Assembly: GCA_009823505.1 (NCBI GenBank)
Contig: VZQC01010433.1
Span: 94,689-158,688 of the forward strand
DNA: 64,000 bases
Direction: 5' to 3'
Source of the DNA: Rhizomys pruinosus
Taxonomy: Eukaryota > Chordata > Mammalia > Rodentia > Spalacidae
The position numbers were made by a program, and so were the translations under genes. Position 1 is the stretch's first letter; the number at the start of each line of letters is the position of its first letter. The notes under the pieces are model-generated. The model saw only the letters and a program-made list of their open reading frames with translations. It made no database searches and was not told where the DNA came from. Below, in pieces: positions 1 through 11,112 of this stretch.

Positions 1-748
1 TTGCCTTCCCACCCATAGAACAAGGAGAAATATGACAATGATGAGGTCGCTCCCCAACTGTAAATTGGAGACAACTATTGTAGAGGTAATCTCTTATAAA
101 ACCGGTAAAACTGCTTTCTTTAATTGACTACTAGACATGGGAACTGTGGAAGGGATTACTCTCTGTTCAGAACCAAATATAATACTAAAGTCCTAGGGCT
201 ATGCACTCAGGCAAAATATATTAATACAGGAGCTCTGACATCAGCAATGGATTGTTCTACCAGGTGGATGTTGGCCAGGGGATCCAAGGCCCCACAAAAG
301 GTAAGGGCTCCTTGCCTCTAAGTTGGGATACCTACAGGAGGAGAGGCAATAAGACCCTGCTGCCGAAGACCTGACGTTAACATGGGAGGGATGTATTGAG
401 ACCACACATGCAAGTGTACAGATGGCCTCTGGAATGCCAGAGAGTGTTACCAAAGGCCACTAAACCAATAAAGCAAATATGGGTCTCCCTGAGTCAAGCA
501 AGACTCCACCGTCAGCACCAGCTACACCTCACCTGCCTGGAAATACTGTGCAGCAGAGGCAGCCATGTGCCTGTATATCCCAAATCTAATTGGCTATTGG
601 CTCTCCCCTTGGAGAAATAACCCATGGCTGATGCCACAAGCTTACATCCTCTACAGGTTAGGAGATGTTATAAGCCACAGTAAGACCCTGTCATATTTAA
701 CAGGGGGGAAAATTGTAATTCATGGATTAACATATCCAAACATGTGTT
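1..748 (+). mobile_element. Unnamed retroposed repeat, copy A (internally rearranged)
   Basis: Positions ~107-748 match the reverse complement of ~54910-55538 over their whole length with scattered differences. Positions 1-105 match ~55548-55652 in the direct orientation. The copy therefore carries its 5' ~105 bases inverted against the rest, as twin-primed LINE retroposition produces. The 5' terminus (GGTTTTATAAGAGATTACC read on the minus strand) abuts the junction near 104-107. The 3' ~500 bases seen in copy B are missing. It has no coding capacity that I recognise. The family name is unknown; a long L1 3' UTR or a processed non-coding RNA are both possible. The left edge is cut by the window. 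Confidence 0.7.
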
Positions 749-789
749 CATGCACTCTCTTTTAAAGTCACTGACACCACGTTGGGAAT

Positions 790-1900
790 TTCATATGTGA
801 AAACAATGCTTTTTTTTAATGAAATTGACCCTCCAATTGCTTTTCTGCAACTCTTCCTGTACATCCCCTTTTCTGTCCTATCTTCATGCACTCTTTTTTA
901 AACTCACTGACCCCACTTAGTCCTGAAAGTGTGTGCATGATTATAGGAACATCGATTAGAATGTGCACAAGTCAAATCGACTCTCCCTTGTCTACAAGCC
1001 ATCAGTTACCAATAGCTCATCAGTGTGCTGGCAGAGCTTCATGAGCCCATCTTTTATCCTGGGTGGGGTTTTGACTGGCTTGACCTTATACAGGTCTTGT
1101 GCATCCAGTTACAGCTGCTGTGAGTTCTAGTGTGCAACTGATCCTGTCATGTTCAGAAAGCACAGCACTGCTTCACAGCACTCTTCCACTATCTCTGGAT
1201 CTTAGAGTCTTTCCATCTTCTCTTCTAAAATGGTTCCTGAGCAGAAGGAGTGTGACATAGTTGTCCCATTTAGAGCTAAACAATCTAAAATCTCTTATTC
1301 TCTGTACATTAACCATCTACTGCAAAAAGAAGCGTCCCCTGTTTCACTAATCTATGGGTATAAAGGTAAGTATTTACAGAGGGGTAGTTTAATACTATGT
1401 TAATTCTGTAGAATAATAGTAACAGGTTCTTTCCTAGGCCTATGAACTACCCAGCCACATGTTCTCTGATCACATAATAGTACCAAACATGAGTTCCATC
1501 TGGTGTGATGGGCATTAAATCCAATCCTAAAGTGGATGGATACTCCTGAAACATTCATGCCACTATTCTACCAATGGGCTATCCTGTCTGGACAGTTGTT
1601 ATAAGCTCACAGGGCTCACACCTGCTTAAGACTGTTGATTTATTTTCTCCCTCAGGAGATTCCGTAGTGCTTTCTGGCATTATAAAAGTTAGCCAGCCGG
1701 AAGAACCTTCCTGGTCAATTGCAGTTTGATTTCTCCATGTTCAATGACTCAGATATATGGTGTCTTCAGCAATAGGAGATCTCAAGACTTAGAGAATTAT
1801 TAATAAGACAATAATATAAAACATTCTAGAATGAGTGTTGTGTTCTAATGGGTAAATGTCTTAATTCCTAAGTCAGTGTCAGACCAGGGAGGTTTATTGG
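790..1900 (-). mobile_element. Rodent L1 (Lx-type) 3' UTR fragment
   Basis: Read on the minus strand, this resembles the long 3' untranslated region of Lx-type rodent L1 as I know it, including a segment about a genome-wide familiar 'cacagcagctg' block and a 'gagtgcatgaag' block before an A-run (T-run at 811-818 on plus). The 5' part, including all ORF2, is absent. No target duplication was identified. The boundary at ~1900 is approximate. Confidence 0.65.
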
Positions 1901-2089
1901 TCTTTAGCAACCAGGATGACCCTCCTCGTGTCCAGCAATGTGATTCATACATTCACGTGTTCTCTCACATAACATATATTAAGGTATCCAACAGAATATG
2001 GCAAAAGTGATGACAGGACTTGTTAGAAAAAAATACAAAACAACTGAAGCTCCAATATGGGTTAGTAATTCTCTGTCCCTCATAACTTA

Positions 2090-2390
2090 GTAATAAACAA
2101 GCTACCAAATTTGATCAGACCCATGGAGATGCCCATGAGGACAAAAGAGAAGCCTCCAGCCAATACCTGCATGAGTAAGTTGGACCCAGACATCTGTTGC
2201 CCTACCTTAGACCAAAGACTATGCAATGTGAGGAAGGAATTACTGAGCCAGAATCACTCAGATAAGATATCCCCAAATTTCCCAGTCCTCAAAGTTCAGT
2301 GAGAAAATAAATGTTTAATATTATTTAAGCAACCAAGCTAGGGAGTAATTTGTTATATAGTAATAGAGTTTATAGTAATATAGTATAGAG
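2090..2390 (+). mobile_element. MLT1-like LTR (ERVL-MaLR)
   Basis: The order of blocks fits mammalian MLT1 LTRs: 'agaagcctccagccaa', 'acctgcatgagtaag', 'gagccagaatcactcag', then an AATAAA-containing segment and 'gtaatttgttat' close to the 3' end. It is an ancient, mammal-wide LTR in plus orientation. The 5' boundary is uncertain and the element could extend back to ~1860. There is no coding content. Confidence 0.7.
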
Positions 2391-3860
2391 TTATACAGTA
2401 GTAGTACCAAATACAGTTTGCTTCCTAGAATACATTTTATACAATATCTTCTGTATTAGCCCTGTAATAAATTTGGTTAACTCCCAGGTTATTTATGATG
2501 CAAGCTCAACACTCTCTTCAACCTCTATTTCTTCTGCACCAGCTTTATACCGCACTCTGATGAAAGGCTGGGCAATGATTTTTGGTTGAAGAATTATTTC
2601 CTGGTTGGAAGCCAAATACAAATGTTTTCTTCATTGCCAAGATGTTCCTATGTAGAATATTCAGCCTTCCGTTTGCAAACAGAGGAGTGTTCAGAACTAA
2701 TGCACAGCAAGAAGCCAAAAGCAGCGGGAGTATCCTGTCCTAGGTATGGGTAATAAAGGAAATTAATATACTTAGAAAATTAAGAGGCTGACATGAAACT
2801 GAATAAAATTTGGCCAGCTTTTTATTATCACCACATGCTGTAAAACTAAAAAAAAATACTAGAAATACAAAATTCTCTCTCAAAAATTGATTACAGTTCT
2901 AAACAACTGTAGCAGTTACTAAGCTTTGATTTGGGAACTTTGAACAATTACCCTGTTGCTTTGTAAGTTAATTTGTAATAGTTTTTGTTGTATAGTTGAC
3001 CTCAGACATAGGCCTACTATTTGCCACAAAAGTTCATAATTCTTTATAATTACTGAGATTTGTTTCAGGTACAGTTTTTTGTCTACATATCACTATGTGT
3101 TTCTACATATTTTAAAGTAAATGATGTCAGTAAACAATAATAGTATGCAGGTCCAAGATACACCATCTTCTTGGATAAGCTGTTCTCAAACTTTCTGGAT
3201 GTTGACACAGAGTCATTATGCTGAGTTATTGATCTTGACTGGGTCAAGTACTACATGCATGAAAATCCTATAGTGTCTAATCCTGTAATATCTTCATTGG
3301 TATCCAGTCTTGGAGGAGAGGGGAATACAGTCTAGAGCTAACATGTTATGATACAGCTTTTCTACTTGCCTAACACAATTTGTGAAAGCAGGCTTGGATT
3401 GGTAACAAAAATTTAAAGACATGGCTCCAAAACTAATTTGTTTATCATAATCATAAAATGAAAATATGGATGTATTTCATAGAAAATAGAATCCTTTCCT
3501 TTTTACAAACTGATAGCAGACTGACTTTTATGCCTACCTTAAAACTTATAATAAGTACTTTCTTTTAAGGGAAAAATTAGGAAATTAAATGTGGAGGCAC
3601 ATAACTCAAATAAATCAACAATTTTTTAAAGCAAAAAAAATCACAGTCTGATATTGTAAAGTGTGAGCATCTCTTTGGACTGGAAAATTCTTCACTCTGC
3701 CACTGACATATAATAAGCAGATGCAACAGTTCTTCAGTAAGAAGGACAAGGACAAGGGACACAGGTACAATGTGAGAATTCACATTTAAATAAAAACAAA
3801 CACATCAGCATTAGAACTTATACAATCATAGAAATATTTAATTTAAAGATTTTTGTAAGG
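2391..3860. other. Unrecognised AT-rich non-coding DNA
   Basis: I see no SINE, LINE or LTR signature and no convincing open frame here. Short A- and T-runs occur throughout. Nothing marks it as an exon. Confidence 0.5.
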
Positions 3861-3861
3861 G

Positions 3862-3965
3862 GGAAAAGAAAATGAGACAGGTCACTCTGTAGCCCAGGTT
3901 AGCCTGGAACTCAGGTTAGTTCAGACTGGCCTTGGACTTAGGTTGCTATTAGGGTTTTGTCTCCA
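3862..3965 (-). mobile_element. Old B1/B4-like SINE fragment
   Basis: 'gagacaggtcactctgtag' followed by 'cctggaactcaggttag' and a 'ggccttgga' block matches the order of a minus-strand B1 but is heavily diverged and truncated. B1 or the B1-related part of B4 cannot be separated here. Confidence 0.45.
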
Positions 3966-4063
3966 AGAATTTGATATTTCAGATTGAAAAATCTTAAGAC
4001 TTAAAAGAATGAAATACACAGAGTTAAGCATCCCAGATGGGCAGTTAGGAACTATAATGCACT

Positions 4064-4135
4064 TTTAGTGCTATGTGTGTATGTGTGTTACATGATGCGT
4101 ATGTGTGTCCATGTATGCACATATATGTGGGTCAC
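4064..4135. repeat. Degenerate TG/ATGTGTG simple repeat
   Basis: A run of alternating purine-pyrimidine TG and ATGTG units, imperfect throughout. It carries nothing else. Confidence 0.8.
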
Positions 4136-4440
4136 ACTTGTAAGTACAAATAGAGAGGAGTAAACTTTAAATAGAAATATTATGCCAAGCAGTGATTCAA
4201 AATCTTCAGGTTGCAAACAGCAGAAAACACTATTCAAAATGACCTGAATAATAAAAGAAATGTATTGCTTAATGTAAACTACCTATTCAGAGAAACACTG
4301 TCCCACAGAAACACAGGGTGAGCTGCATGTGAGTTCAGTGCTCCACTATCCAGAATAAGGAAAAAAAAAACATTAAAATACATGAAATTAATTTAGCATA
4401 TTTACTTAGCATAATATCTAACCAACAATTACCTTTTTAA

Positions 4441-4694
4441 TGGTTTTTAATTAATTTATTTATTTATTTTCTATGTGTATGAATGTACTGTCTGCATGTA
4501 GGTTTGTGCACCCCACCCATGTCGTGCAGTGCCGCGGAGGACAAAAGAGGGTGTCGGATTCCCTTGGAACTGGAGTTCTCCTGGAATTGGAGTTACAGAG
4601 GGTTCTCAGCCACCATGTGGGTGCTGAGGATCGAACCCGGGTCCTCTACAAGAGCAGTCGGCGCTCTTAACCGCTAGGCTATCTCTCCAGCACC
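4441..4694 (-). mobile_element. B2-type SINE, long (duplication-bearing) subfamily
   Basis: The minus-strand element runs from a tRNA-like head ('gctggagagata' at the right) to an A-rich tail, seen as repeated ATTT on plus at 4450-4470. It carries two adjacent forms of an ~18-bp unit (at about 4566-4600). The open frames reading MYCLHVGLC and similar are translations of this SINE. No clear target duplication was found. Confidence 0.9.
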
Positions 4695-6157
4695 AACTTT
4701 TTAAATGTGTAATGTAAAAAGGTTAAGATATTTATCTTCTTATTTTATACTCTTATTTTATACTTATTTTTATGTCCAAGTGCATCTCAATTTGAAAGTG
4801 TCAAACTTTGCTTTCTTAGTAGCAGAAGGAATAGATGTGGCACTGGATATCACAGATGGGCAGGCACTGGATAAGTGCTAATCACACAACTCAACAATGC
4901 CACAGAAGACAAGGCTTCCTCCCTCTTGCCTCTGTGCTATTGTTAGTGTCTGCTTCTTCTGAGGATGGATTTACCAGCATCCTCTCAGAGATGCAGCCTC
5001 CTACCCACATCAGGCAGTGACACAGACACTTGTGGCAGCAGTGTCTCCAGAAAAGCCTCTCACTTCTCACTGAGCTAACCAGGGTCACATGTAACTAACG
5101 AGCACATGAATACAGTGATTACTCCTGAAACACTGGAGCTTTCATTTTATTTCCTTCTAATTACTTTGAATTTAAGATTACAGAGCCATATGTGATCAGT
5201 GGCTCCCATTTGAAGAATGCAACACTAAATCACTCACAGAAATCAAACTGACATTAACGTGGCATTCTATAACCACACATGTTCAGATGCTAGCAGATGG
5301 ATTGTAACTTGGTTGCGTCGTATTGTAATCTCTGCTGTAGATGCCTACCTTTGCTCTAGTTGTTTGCCCAGTATGGGTTTGTGACCCCAAGTGTGGCTTT
5401 GTAATCTAGAGACAGAGCAGAAAACTGAGTTTCATCCTCTTGTCCCAAGGGGTGCCCATCATGGTCTGATTTAGTGTCTGATGTGGGTGGGAAATGTTGG
5501 CTTTCTGCCATGGAGGTGCATTATTCAAAAAGCTTTACAAAAATAAAATTCGATGGAAATTTGAATCAAACGATGAACACCAAGAGTACCACAAGCTTTG
5601 GTTAGCTAAAGTATTATACCTTAAGTAAAAAAGAATGAAGCCTTTACCCTGATCCTGCTGCAGTGTTTAAACTTGTAACTCTCTGCAAATGTAGAGTATT
5701 TCCCTGTTGACCTTTCCTTCCAGTAGACAGTCTAAGATGTCAAAGCAACAAACATGCTGCTTGATACATTTGCCACAGTGGACATGCTCCTGAATAACTG
5801 TCCATGTACTACAACAGAGGAGACAACTGGCTGCCAGCCCAAAGTTCTCCCAGCCTCATCCCTAGCTGTAGTGAGGGCATCAATAATGGAGGGCTGTATC
5901 TTCAAACAAGTAGCAGTACATTGAGATGATGGAGCAAATTGTATTATAGAACCTAATGTTCGTGAACCAATAACCATCAAGGCTCACATAGTAGCTGGTG
6001 ACACTGAAGGGAAATAGGGAAAGTAGCTTCCAAGACAAATTAAATTTCATCTTGCCATTTTATTTGTTAGAGCACAATAAAACTATCCCATTTTAAGCTA
6101 TCCTTAATATGTCTACAAAGGCACAATAAAAACAATGAGAAACTTAAAATACAAATG
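4695..6157. other. Unrecognised non-coding DNA
   Basis: No repeat family was recognised. A frame at 5734-6018 (plus) is open except for one TGA near 5921, but it matches no protein I know. CpGs are rare, as in bulk mammalian DNA. Confidence 0.45.
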
Positions 6158-6169
6158 ATACTGTATTTA

Positions 6170-6330
6170 GTTATTTATGTATTTGGTCTTTTTGAGACAG
6201 GGTCTCCTTGTAGCCCCAGCTGGCTTAGGACTCACTATTTAGATCAAGATGGCCTTGATCTCACAGTGATCTGCCTATGCCTGCCTCCCGAGTGCTGTAA
6301 TTAAAGCAATACACCACCATGCCTGGCTCA
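6170..6330 (-). mobile_element. B1 SINE
   Basis: A full-length minus-strand B1 with the head 'gcctggct' at 6321-6328 and 'ttttgagacagggtctcc' near the left end. It is flanked by a near-perfect direct repeat, atactgtattta at 6158-6169 and atactatattta at 6331-6342, read as a target-site duplication. Confidence 0.93.
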
Positions 6331-6788
6331 ATACTATATTTAAATACTCAGGTTAGAGTACTTAAATTAGAAATCCAGCATGCAGTTACTTTTCTCCCTG
6401 CATATTAATTTCTTTATATCCATTAAGAAAAATGGCAATGACAGTGTGCAGCTTACTGTAATCACAGCCTGACCTAATTATGAAGTTATTGTTTGGCATC
6501 ATCATCCTAGTTAGAGAAACGCTACTATTTTGGACAGTCATTCTTTTTCTTGACCAAGTAATACCAAATACTTTCAGTTCATCTTGGCTCTCAAAATGAC
6601 CTGGAAGACTTTCTCAATGTGATAAGCACATGAAGTATTATCATGTGAAAAATGAAGCTAAATAACAAAGTTCTCTGTTAAAGATTTCAGAAGGTAATAG
6701 ATGCCAAACACTGAAGAAGACTTTTACCACACACATAATAAATTACAGGAGCTTCCACAAGTAAACAGTACAGTTCAAAACTACCCAT

Positions 6789-6932
6789 ATGCCCTTAATC
6801 TCAGCATTCGGGAGACAGAGACAAGGGAATGGCTCTGAAATCAAGTCCAGCCTGTGCTACATAGTAAGGACAGCTGGGGCTACAGTTAGACCAACAGCTT
6901 CAAACAGGAACAATAAAACAAGCAAAAACACC
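6789..6932 (+). mobile_element. B1 SINE, diverged
   Basis: B1 blocks appear in order: 'cccttaatctcagcattcgg', 'agtccagcctgtgctacat' and 'acagctggggctaca', then an A-rich tail. A short flanking repeat, ctacccat, occurs at both sides (6781-6788 and about 6932-6939). It is older than the other B1 copies here. Confidence 0.85.
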
Positions 6933-6939
6933 TACCCAT

Positions 6940-7550
6940 GTTCCATGCATTATGCCTTTTCCAAAAGACAAACAGGTACACCTTAATTTAATTTTAAACA
7001 TTAATCTTTATCAAATACTTACAACACAAAAGAAGGAAGAAGAGGGAAGGAGAAACAGGAAGAAAAGGACTGGAACACAATATGTACCTAGCTGAGCCTG
7101 GAAAGAAAAGAGCAAATGAATGTCTGGTGCCAGGTGACAGAAAACAAGGTAACAGAGATAGCTCTGTTAACTGCTACATGTTAAGGAGACAGTCTGAAGA
7201 AAGTTCCCTGGAGGAACATAACCAGTAATGTTTTACTATTTCAGGAAGAAACTAGATCGTTGAAAAGAGTTAAAGAATGAAGGGAGGCAATGGTCAGTGA
7301 GTGAATACAAATTTCTTAGAAGATGATCATCCAAGAGTGGAAAGGAAGATGCTGAATGATAAACAAGAAACCAACAAGAAGAGAATAAAGGTCTAGGAAT
7401 GGATTAAGTGTTTTCAATTCATATTTTAAATATCATATCTATATAGAGTCAAATGAAACAATTTCAGGCCCTAGAGACTAGTTGAATAAGACAGTAGTCA
7501 CAAAGCAGACTTTAATAAATACTGCACACCACCAAGATAATTCATGGTGA
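6940..7550. other. Unrecognised purine-rich non-coding DNA
   Basis: 7030-7080 is rich in GGAAG and AGAAG. The rest shows no recognised repeat and no gene. Confidence 0.45.
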
Positions 7551-7553
7551 GTC

Positions 7554-7905
7554 TGATGGTTAATACTGATTGTCCACTTGATTGGATTCAGAATCATCAT
7601 GGAAACAAATCTCAGGGCATACCTAGATTAGGTTAAATGAGGCAGAAAGATTCACCCTAAACTTGGGTGAATTTAAATGGGCTGCAGTTCCAGAGTGAAT
7701 AAATAGAAGGAAGAGGTGAACACACTGATGAGTGTCTGCTTTCTGACTGCAGATGGAATGGAGCCAGCTGCCGAGCAGGCCTCCACCATGGCCTGCTTGC
7801 CCTGACCAATGGCACTCTAAACAGAGTCCAAACGAACCTTCCTTAAGCTGCTTTTGTCAGCCATTTTGTTGCTGCAGGACAGGTGACTCTTATAGTGACT
7901 GGGGC
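7554..7905 (+). mobile_element. ERVL-class LTR-like element (MLT2/RMER-like)
   Basis: The left end 'tgatggttaatactgattg' with 'cacttgattggattcag' is the start seen in a common mammalian ERVL-type LTR. It is followed by 'ggttaaatgaggcag' and a GC-richer block with 'ctccaccatggcctg'. It appears to be a solo LTR in plus orientation with a diverged 3' half. No target duplication was established, and the family name is inferred. Confidence 0.55.
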
Positions 7906-8012
7906 AGCACCTTATGTTAAGGAAAATGGTGTATGAAGATATGCCATCAAGTAGGAGAGCACACTCTGTGCTCCCTGACGATGCTCTGAAATAAAGTTAA
8001 GAAATGAAACAT

Positions 8013-8246
8013 TGGCGCTGGAGAGATGGCCTAGCGGTTAAGAGCGCCGACTGTTCTTGCAGAGGACAAGGGTTCGATCCCCAGCACCCACATGGCGGGT
8101 GAGAACCATCCGTAACTCTGATTCCAGGAGAACTCCAGTTTCAGAGGAATCTGACGCCCTCTTCTGACCTCCGCGGCACTGCATGACACGGGTGCACAAA
8201 CCTGCATGCAGACAGTACATTCATACACATAAAAAAAATTTAAAAA
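8013..8246 (+). mobile_element. B2-type SINE, long subfamily, near-intact
   Basis: A full tRNA-derived head with a good Pol III A box (TGGCCTAGCGG) and B box (GGTTCGATCCC), the ~18-bp internal duplication and an A-rich tail. It is flanked by a perfect 14-bp target duplication, aagaaatgaaacat, at 7999-8012 and 8247-8260. Intact promoter boxes and exact flanks indicate a relatively young insertion. Confidence 0.96.
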
Positions 8247-8314
8247 AAGAAATGAAACATAGCAAAACACTTTATAAGAAATATCCACAAAAGCAAATAG
8301 TATTTTGTACTTTG

Positions 8315-8317
<3 letters not shown>

Positions 8318-8350
<33 letters not shown>
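8318..8350. repeat. (CA)n microsatellite
   Basis: An uninterrupted run of about 16 CA units ending in 'catattt'. It is likely to be length-polymorphic. Confidence 0.97.
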
Positions 8351-8353
<3 letters not shown>

Positions 8354-10102
8354 TTCTCTGACATTCAATGTAACACAAAGTTAGAGTATGAAGATGGCAG
8401 AGATAGTGTGTACTAGCCTCTGAACTGATTGGTGACAACTGTAATAATGCTCATATCTTTTCTTTCTTTGCTGAGCTCTAAAATGACCAAACCATTCTTG
8501 GTTAATTTAGGATATGTCTGTCATCAAGACAGATCTAAAATGCAAGCGGCAGCAACTTTATTAGCACTTACTGATCCCAGGGGTGATAAATACGTTTGTT
8601 TACTTACATGTGCAAGCAAAACTGTTGGCAAATGAGCAACTGATCAGAATGCTAAGTAGATAAAAATTTGTTTAATATAAATTCACCGTATAATAGTAGT
8701 GATCATCAGAATTTATACTAGCAATAGACACCTTGCATGGCACCCAAGACCACATTATCAACCTGGGCAAAGCCTCAAGGACACTGGTAAATTCGATTTG
8801 TTTCATATATTAACATATGTTTTGCATCTCTGGACTTCGGAAATTCAGTTTCTTGAATATTAACTTAGTGCTGTGTACCATTGTCTAACAGGAACCAAGC
8901 TCATTAGAGCATGCCTTTCTTTCTTGGGACTTTTGTGTGTATCTGAAGAATGCACGCAGTATGAAGGAAGGGATCATGGGCAGAAGAGGACTCTAAGACA
9001 CTTCCCTATGGGAACCTGGCTGGAAGCTTTAATCTTTAATCTCTTTCTTTTTATTTCTTCTACAGTGTGCTTTCCAAACATGTGTATGTGTTGGAGGGAA
9101 GATAAGCCCTCTGCAACTTTGGCCCCTTGGGATGCTACAACATCCTCACTATTGTGTCTATTGACACTACTATGTCTAAAGATCACAGCTCTGTTTGCAC
9201 CTCTGTAGGAACAGCAGAGCCATCTGGCTGTTGATGTACATGCTACATAATCAGCCTTCCTGGTGTGAGAAGATGAGGTTTTGAAAAAAGGAAGAAAAAG
9301 ATAAGCACAAAGCAGAAGAGTCTGCTAAAACCTTTAACCCAGGAAAAGACATGAGATAAAAGACAGTGGGGTGGGGTATGTTGAAAGCACACAGACAACA
9401 CTTACAACATATGCTGACAAGAGACCTTCCTCCTGACTTACTAGCTCCTGTGCATCAAAAATGGTTTCCAAATGGTATAAAGGGGTGAGACACTCTCCCA
9501 GGTCTTGAGATTGTCATAAGCAACAGGGGAGACTGAAGGGCCTAGTTCAAAGGATTTTAAAACACTGGCAACCAAGCAGATATGATAGAGTCTGCTACAC
9601 AGACACACATACTGCACACAAAATATGATTTCCACTTTTCATGCCCAGAATGAAAATGTGGACATTTTCTCATGTCAGTGCATGTTCCTCAAAAACAAAC
9701 TAGTCCAAACAGATAATGAAGTTCTCCATCTGAGAAAAATGCAAAGCCAAGTTCTTTCTGGAAACAGCTATATTTCCAAATAAGTATTGAAATAGGTATA
9801 AACCCAAGAGGAAATTAATTTTATAAAGGTAAGTTTGTCAACAATCTTGATGAAAAGATCAACACAGTCCCTCGGAAAGCATTAGGAGCATTTCAAATAT
9901 CACTGACTCACCGTGCACCTTTCCAAAGATGAATCAAGCCATCTGGGGGTACTAATAGGACCCTACTCAGGAAAAAGAGTGCCTTGGGATTATCATCAGA
10001 ATGGATTTCCTCTGGCACTCGGAATAATAAGTGCTGTGGAGAGAGCTCCCATTGGCTTAGGTAATGATAGTTAGAGGAAGGGAGGATTCAGTGCTTAAAA
10101 AT
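8351..10102. other. Unrecognised non-coding DNA
   Basis: It contains several short open frames (up to 111 codons, at 8873-9208) with no family resemblance. No splice-bounded exon or repeat was recognised. Confidence 0.45.
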
Positions 10103-10113
10103 ATTCTAGTCAA

Positions 10114-10274
10114 CTGGGCAGGTGTGTTGGCATGCACCTTTAATCCTAGCACTCGGGAGGCAGAGACAGATAGCTCTCTGTGAGTTCAAGGCCAGCGTGG
10201 TCTACAGGGTAAGTTCCAGGCCAGCTGGGGCTACAGGGAGACCCTGTCTCAAAAAGACAAAAAAAAAAAAAAAA
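10114..10274 (+). mobile_element. B1 SINE
   Basis: A full-length plus-strand B1 with an A15-16 tail. It is flanked by the target duplication attctagtcaa at 10103-10113 and 10275-10285. Confidence 0.95.
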
Positions 10275-10776
10275 ATTCTAGTCAATGATAGTTTGTCCCT
10301 AATCCATTTTAAATGCATATCTTGAGTTTAAATGAACTGATTTGGGGTCCTGATCCTAGAAACACAGATAAGACTTACACCAGTATATCTTAATTTTTAG
10401 CATACTATAAAATGTAATCAATCCCTGAGAGGCAAAGGAACTTGGTACAGAAACTATTCAGTGAAATTAACACACACAAATTAAGATGCACTCTGTTTAT
10501 GGTGGTTTGAGAGTATACTTTAGAGTTTTACTGGAAATTAAAACATTGATAGGTCCTTCACCAATGTCTCATTGCAAGGGTCCTGATTTGAGGAAAATAA
10601 GAACAGAGGTTAAGAGCACCAATTTCATGTTTCTAAACACAAAATAGATTATTAATGTGGATGTGAGGTACGCTGGTTCTATGTAACCAATTCACAAGTG
10701 AAGATGAGGTCAAAGTCTCTGTTCAAACTCTGAAAACCATTACTACCCAAATGTTGAAGACAGAGGACCTCTTCAA

Positions 10777-10880
10777 GGAGTCAGTCTTTTCCTTCCATCA
10801 TGTGAGTTCCAGGGATTGAACTCAGGCCACTGGGCTTAACAACAAGCAACTTTACCCACCCAATCATCTTGCAGCCCTGT
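10777..10880 (-). mobile_element. B4/RSINE1-like SINE fragment
   Basis: 'ccagggattgaactcaggcc' followed by 'tttacccacccaatcatctt' and 'gcagccctg' matches the tRNA-like head of B4 or B3 elements on the minus strand. Only the head end survives. Confidence 0.6.
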
Positions 10881-11024
10881 GAATGACAATTTTTTTCATG
10901 ATCATATGTTCCTATCTTTATTTTGGTTTTTCAGACATTACTGATTTTTATTTTTAACATAGGACCACTCTGTATCTTGATTCACCTTTTGACTTTTGAA
11001 GTACATTTTCTTTTTTAATTAATT

Positions 11025-11112
11025 TATTTTTTACTATATTTTAAGGGATTCACAATATAAGAACACACTTGTTTTCAGATCACATTGACGTTGCTCAGTT
11101 TGCCATTGTTGA
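11025..11112 (-). mobile_element. L1 3'-end fragment
   Basis: 'ggattcacaatataagaaca' and 'gttttcagatcaca' are also present in the larger L1 tail at 50213-50250, along with 'ttgctcagtttgcc'. It is a short relic in the same (minus) orientation. Confidence 0.6.

Noticed and set aside
8013..8100. tRNA genes in the B2, B3 or ID heads
   Set aside because: The A and B boxes are those of tRNA-derived SINEs. The cloverleaf is not maintained and a SINE body follows each one.
8031..8438. 135-codon minus-strand frame, with similar peptides beginning MYCLH or MSCN at 4483, 13227, 14528, 23263, 27208 and 31102
   Set aside because: All are readings of the same B2 SINE segment on its antisense strand, recurring at each copy and joined to simple repeats or A-tails. 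They are not a gene family.
8873..9208. 111-codon plus-strand frame
   Set aside because: No family resemblance and no flanking gene structure.
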